9,430 nt of DNA. It comes from Gammaproteobacteria bacterium. Its GTDB lineage: Bacteria; Gemmatimonadota; Gemmatimonadetes; Longimicrobiales; Gaopeijiaceae. The notes beneath the pieces are model-generated. The model was not told where the DNA came from and ran no database searches. It worked only from the letters and a program-made list of their open reading frames with translations. The translations under genes and the position numbers were made by a program. Location: the NCBI GenBank assembly GCA_024638345.1, contig JAHEKL010000094.1, forward strand, positions 1-9,430. Direction: 5' to 3'. Below, in pieces: positions 6,811 to 9,430 of this stretch. Position 1 is the first letter of the stretch; every line of letters starts with the position of its first letter.

Positions 6811-6836
6811 AGCCCACCTCGCGCAGGATTTGGGCT
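6811..6836. repeat. Inverted repeat in the lipoprotein-PQQ dehydrogenase gap
   Basis: AGCCCA (6811-6816) and TGGGCT (6831-6836) are exact 6-bp arms around a 14-base loop, in the 56-base space between the two minus-strand genes. It could be an mRNA processing or stabilising hairpin that tunes relative expression. No T-run. Confidence 0.25.
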
Positions 6837-6841
6837 CGACC

Positions 6842-7486
6842 TCATCCCACCGACACGGCCTGCGACAGCTCGACTCCACAGACTTGCCCGGTCACGTTCG
6901 CTGATCCCGTCCCGTTGAGTGCGCTGCCACCGAGGTCGAACGAGAGGTCGATCCCGCAAGATCCGCTGCGTCCGTCGTCGGTTTCCCAGATGACGCGCCC
7001 TGCCATGCTACCGAGGAAGTCGAAATCCGTCTCGTTTCGAACGGACATCTCGAACTGAAAGCGAACGTTAGGATCCCCGTCGAGGGTGAACACCACGCCC
7101 GTGTCCTCGTGAGTCGCCCGGCAGCCACGGTGGGCCTGTGCCAGGGTGAGTGCGAGGTCGAAATCACCGGTCTCGTCGTCCCCGGATCCTTCCACGGATC
7201 CGCTCACGACCACGGTCCCTCCCAGGGGACAGGGAACCTCGGCGTCGATCTGACTGCTGATCGTGAATGGAGCAGCGGCCGGGTTGGAAGCCGGTGACTG
7301 CGCCGGACCGCCCGATACATCGAGACCGGACTCCATGCCCTGACCCACCAGGATGGCGGCCAGAGCCGCTGCTTCATCGCTGCTCAGCTTTCCGGAAACG
7401 CCCGTGCCATCGCTACATCCGGCGAGCCCGAGCAGGAAGGTCGAGGCCAAGAGCGACGCGACGCGACCCGAGCGGGGAATCTTCAT
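6842..7486 (-). CDS. Hypothetical lipoprotein, partner gene of the PQQ dehydrogenase
   Basis: 214 residues; function not recognised. ATG 7486 follows AGGAG by 7 bases. The N-terminus has a basic start (MKIPRSGR), a hydrophobic core and lipobox LAGC (Cys24), so it should be lipid-anchored. Residues 34-72 contain a short Ala-rich helix (DEAAALAAILVGQGM) and a Pro/Ala/Ser linker. The rest (about 73-214) alternates hydrophobic and polar residues with many Gly, Asp, Ser and Thr, suggesting an all-beta domain. Four Cys in the mature part (86, 122, 177, 203) would allow two disulfides. It is first in a two-gene minus-strand unit with the PQQ dehydrogenase, so a role with that enzyme is possible but unproven. 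It is divergent from the CBM48 gene across 208 bases. Confidence 0.82.
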   Translation of the reverse strand: MKIPRSGRVASLLASTFLLGLAGCSDGTGVSGKLSSDEAAALAAILVGQGMESGLDVSGGPAQSPASNPAAAPFTISSQIDAEVPCPLGGTVVVSGSVEGSGDDETGDFDLALTLAQAHRGCRATHEDTGVVFTLDGDPNVRFQFEMSVRNETDFDFLGSMAGRVIWETDDGRSGSCGIDLSFDLGGSALNGTGSANVTGQVCGVELSQAVSVG

Positions 7487-7493
7487 CGTAGGG

Positions 7494-7498
7494 CTCCT
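7494..7498 (-). promoter_or_regulatory. Shine-Dalgarno AGGAG for the lipoprotein gene
   Basis: Minus-strand AGGAG (within AGAGGAG) lies 7 bases before ATG 7486. It supports that start over in-frame ATGs as far upstream as 7570, which would put 28 non-signal residues ahead of the signal peptide. Confidence 0.72.
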
Positions 7499-7507
7499 CT
7501 GCAAGAC

Positions 7508-7525
7508 CGAACGAGTTGACGTTCG
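7508..7525. repeat. 6-bp perfect inverted repeat in the divergent intergenic region
   Basis: CGAACG (7508-7513) and CGTTCG (7520-7525) flank AGTTGA. It lies 22-39 bases before the lipoprotein start and about 170 bases before the CBM48 start. Position and symmetry fit a regulator-binding site or a leader hairpin of the minus-strand unit. Chance is not excluded. Confidence 0.3.
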
Positions 7526-7629
7526 AGGTTGGCTGTAATGGGCGATACAGGTCTGCAGCATCCATGCCACCTGCCATGACCCGTCTCCTGTGTTTTCGGT
7601 GTGTGACCTCCAGCCAACTCGGTCGTCTG

Positions 7630-7635
7630 TATAGT
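7630..7635 (+). promoter_or_regulatory. Possible -10 element (TATAGT) for the CBM48 operon
   Basis: TATAGT, one mismatch to TATAAT, sits 59 bases before ATG 7695 in the only AT-richer patch of the divergent region. No good -35 is at 16-18 bases upstream; TGACCT (7604-7609) is 20 bases away. Weak evidence. Confidence 0.25.
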
Positions 7636-7694
7636 TTGAGAAGGTGTGTGCCGAGAGGAAGACCTCTCCCCCAAGAAGATCGGAGCGACAAACG

Positions 7695-8348
7695 ATGGAC
7701 GAGCGGATCCACCGGTTTCTCGACGGAGAACTAGCACTCGAGGAGCTGACGCCGGACGAGCATCTGCAGCTGGAGAGCTATCGGGCGGCAATTCGGTCCG
7801 CTTCCGCCCTGAGCCGTGAGGAGATCCCGCGGGATCTGGTCGATTCCGTGATGGGCGCGCTCTCCCGAAGTCCGCAGGGCGACTCGGAGGTCCCGGGCGG
7901 CAGTGCGGCCCGCACCGCATTCGATCTACTCGGGTGGTTGATCCGTCCAGCCACCGTTCGACTACGCCCGGCCTATGGGCTCGTGGCCGCCGCCGCGGCC
8001 GCAGTCATCTGGCTGAACGCGCCGAGCGATTCAGCACCGGCCGCCCTCGAAGCCGATCCGGCCGTCGAGACCGTGGTCTTTGTTCAGTTTCGCCTCGACG
8101 CACCCGAGGCGTCCGCCGTGCGACTTGCGGGCAGCTTCACCGGCTGGCAGCCCAGCTACGCCCTGAACGAAGGGGCACCGGGCGTCTGGACGATCTTGGT
8201 ACCGCTGCCACCCGGCGTCCACGACTACCAGTTCGTCGTGGACGATTCGGAGTGGAGGCCCGACCCGGCCGCCCCCCGAGTGGAAGACGGATTCGGCGGC
8301 GAGAACAGCCAGGTCGCCGTCGTCTTTCCGACTCAGCGGACGCTGTGA
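7695..8348 (+). CDS. Membrane-anchored CBM48 (glycogen-binding/isoamylase early-set) protein with anti-sigma-like N-terminus
   Basis: 217 residues. ATG 7695 follows GGAG (7682-7685) by 9 bases. The N-terminal cytosolic part (1-60) starts MDERIHRFLDGEL and is acidic and helical, like the small N-terminal domains of anti-sigma factors but without the zinc-binding HxxxCxxC motif. A single membrane helix at about 93-108 (YGLVAAAAAAVIWLN) follows, then an outside linker and a CBM48 domain at about 124-211: VFVQFRLDAPEASAVRLAGS, FTGWQP (148-153), VWTILVPLPPGVHDYQFVVD and a strand ending SQVAVVF. CBM48 domains bind alpha-glucans and are usually attached to glycogen enzymes, and no enzyme domain is present here. 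Likely role is binding or sensing a glycan or protein on the outer side of the inner membrane. Its stop overlaps the next gene's GTG (GTGA), so the two are coupled. Confidence 0.86.
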   Translation: MDERIHRFLDGELALEELTPDEHLQLESYRAAIRSASALSREEIPRDLVDSVMGALSRSPQGDSEVPGGSAARTAFDLLGWLIRPATVRLRPAYGLVAAAAAAVIWLNAPSDSAPAALEADPAVETVVFVQFRLDAPEASAVRLAGSFTGWQPSYALNEGAPGVWTILVPLPPGVHDYQFVVDDSEWRPDPAAPRVEDGFGGENSQVAVVFPTQRTL

Positions 8349-9415
8349 CCGCTTCGATGTTCCAGGTGGGTGACCCACGCACTCGTTCGATCCGGCTCTT
8401 CTTCGTTCTTCTATGCGTTCTTCCCTGCTCGACCTTCACGGGCGGCGCTGCCACTCCCCTCGAGGCCCAAGGATGGACCGCGGACGTCTACGCGGGTCGC
8501 GCGGACTTCGAGACGGTTCCGTCGACCGCCTCCTCCGCCAACGCGGCAGCGTTTCTCGGCCACTCGCAGGAGAATCGATTCCTGCGGTTGGGTTTGGCTG
8601 CACCAGTGGGTTCGGACGCCGTTCTCTGGGGAAGCGCAACGGCTGGCGACCGGATCGGATTCAGACGCGGAAGGTTCGTGTTGGGTGCGGATCTGAACGC
8701 AGAGTCTCACGGGCAGCGCGATCCGGTCAGTGAGAACTGGGGTTGGGGGGCCCGCGGGGAGGTCCTCCCGCTGGTCTCAGCCTCCGCGGGTCCGTTCGTA
8801 GCCCAGGCTCGGGCCGGTCGATCCTGGTACGAGGCGGAGATCGATGGCTCGGGGTGGTCGCGCAACGTGTGGATCTCCGACCTACGACTCATGTCGTTCC
8901 CGCTTCCTTCGATTCGCCTCGAGGGCTCGCTCCGGCACCTCCGAGAGAGGGAGGCCGACTACACCTTCGTCGGGATCTCCGGCACAGCGGCGATCGGCGA
9001 CGGAGTGCTGTGGGCGTCAATCGGCGATTGGTCTTCAGGACTTGGAGACGACGTGGAGTCGGTCGCCTGGAGAATCGGGGGCAGCGTTGCACTGAGGCCC
9101 TCGACCGAACTCTGGCTGACCCTGAGGCAAGAGCCGTTCGATCCTCTCTTCCTGTCTGCCCCGAGGACGAGTTGGGGGATTGGGATCACCTACCGACTGG
9201 GCTCGAGTCGGAGCCCACCGTCAACGGTGGGTCCCGAGCAGAGGGCCCCTGGACGCATGGTGATTCGTCTCCCTTTGTCGCTCGCCTCCTCACCACCGTC
9301 GATCGCGGGGGATTTCACGGGGTGGCAGCCTGCTACGAGGAGATGGGGCGCTCGATCTTCGGGCCGGTGTGCTTCAACGCGCAAGCCCCGGATGACGGCA
9401 ACATGTACCTGCTGA
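8345..9415 (+). CDS. Predicted outer-membrane beta-barrel protein with C-terminal CBM48 domain, interrupted after GDFTGWQP
   Basis: GTG 8345 overlaps the previous stop (GTGA); ATG 8357 is the alternative start and is used for numbering here. A signal peptide at 1-38 (RLFFVLLCVLPC, cleavage near LEAQ|GW) is followed by about 240 residues of alternating strands rich in Trp, Tyr, Arg and Gly (FVLGADLNAES, VWISDLRLMSF, SWGIGITYRLG near 272-282), like a small outer-membrane barrel. After a Ser/Pro linker, a CBM48 starts at about 300: MVIRLPLSLA, then SIAGDFTGWQP (315-325), matching the paralogous domain of the preceding gene. Past base 9331 the frame gives Arg/Ser/Thr/Cys-rich nonsense to the TGA at 9413-9415, and the DNA codes for another protein in a different frame. 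The genuine gene therefore ends artificially near 9331 and lacks most of its CBM48. Confidence 0.78.
   Translation: MTASMFQVGDPRTRSIRLFFVLLCVLPCSTFTGGAATPLEAQGWTADVYAGRADFETVPSTASSANAAAFLGHSQENRFLRLGLAAPVGSDAVLWGSATAGDRIGFRRGRFVLGADLNAESHGQRDPVSENWGWGARGEVLPLVSASAGPFVAQARAGRSWYEAEIDGSGWSRNVWISDLRLMSFPLPSIRLEGSLRHLREREADYTFVGISGTAAIGDGVLWASIGDWSSGLGDDVESVAWRIGGSVALRPSTELWLTLRQEPFDPLFLSAPRTSWGIGITYRLGSSRSPPSTVGPEQRAPGRMVIRLPLSLASSPPSIAGDFTGWQPATRRWGARSSGRCASTRKPRMTATCTC
9320..9335. other. Out-of-frame junction between CBM48 gene and acyl-CoA dehydrogenase fragment
   Basis: Frame 2 reads as CBM48 up to GDFTGWQP (ending 9331), and frame 1 reads as acyl-CoA dehydrogenase from about 9325. The switch thus falls within roughly 10 bases, around GGTGGCAGCCTGC. 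Both genes are internal at this point, so neither an intergenic boundary nor a single frameshift explains it. Confidence 0.7.
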
Positions 9416-9430
9416 GCCGGGTGGGGACGG
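9325..9430 (+). CDS. Acyl-CoA dehydrogenase fragment (both ends missing)
   Basis: In the frame beginning at 9325 the last 35 codons encode AACYEEMGRSIFGPV followed by CFNAQAPDDGNMYLLSRVGT. This matches the N-terminal half of acyl-CoA dehydrogenases of the ACAD10/11 type, which typically read 'EEMGRS..A...FN..APD.GNM..L..YGT'. These FAD enzymes introduce the alpha-beta double bond in acyl-CoA. The start and N-terminal helices are absent: directly upstream lies the CBM48 gene in another frame. The window ends before the catalytic part. The identification rests on remembered family motifs over a short stretch but is quite specific. Confidence 0.72.

Noticed and set aside
7413..7920. Minus-strand frames across the divergent intergenic region
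   Set aside because: They overlap the starts of two well-supported genes and give low-complexity Arg/Pro/Ser sequence.
9325..9430. A simple one-base frameshift within the CBM48 domain at the right end
   Set aside because: TGGCAGCC..GCTACG also occurs in the paralogous CBM48 (near 8144-8160), which first suggested a frameshift. But the shifted frame reads as acyl-CoA dehydrogenase, not as the CBM48 continuation (W..LPLPPG..DYQF).
1..9430. CRISPR arrays, tRNA/rRNA genes, transposases, integrases, toxin-antitoxin or known defence genes
   Set aside because: No regular repeats, cloverleaf-like sequences or matching protein motifs were seen on either strand.

Overview
The window is high-GC bacterial DNA with tightly packed protein genes and no RNA genes, insertion sequences, integrases or CRISPR arrays that I can see. 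The gene content suggests a Gram-negative, probably Gemmatimonadota-like bacterium. It includes a Tat-exported CocE-type hydrolase, a LpxL-like acyltransferase relative, secreted cupin and TPR proteins, a lipoprotein PQQ sugar dehydrogenase, and CBM48 proteins next to a predicted outer-membrane protein. That taxonomic call is an inference from content and style; there is no marker gene here.

Left part (1-2990, + strand): a CocE/NonD-type alpha/beta hydrolase whose frame is open at the window edge and carries a twin-arginine signal. It is followed, with a GTGA start/stop overlap, by a LABLAT-family (LpxL/HtrB-like) acyltransferase relative whose expected catalytic HX4(D/E) motif is missing. 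Positions 2991-3350 hold no convincing gene. They do contain a hairpin and two mutually exclusive short reading frames on opposite strands, each with one membrane segment.

Middle part (3351-5590, + strand): a secreted small cupin protein and a secreted TPR protein of a His-rich uncharacterised family. Each has a good Shine-Dalgarno site. A convergent pair of minus-strand genes follows: an unknown lipoprotein (7486 to 6842) and then a lipoprotein PQQ-dependent sugar dehydrogenase (6785 to 5613), probably one transcript.

Right part (7695-9430, + strand): divergent from the lipoprotein lies a membrane-anchored CBM48 protein with an anti-sigma-like N-terminus. It is coupled by a GTGA overlap to a predicted outer-membrane protein that begins a second CBM48 domain at its C-terminus. 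That second domain breaks off after its GDFTGWQP motif at about 9331. The last ~105 bases encode, in another frame, a piece of an acyl-CoA dehydrogenase. This abrupt switch is the most striking anomaly here and is either an assembly chimera or a real rearrangement.

The genes look like envelope and periplasm functions: export, ester/amide hydrolysis, sugar oxidation and glycan binding. I see no single pathway that unites them. No complete novel system is proven; the best candidates are the CBM48 pair and the lipoprotein/PQQ dehydrogenase pair.
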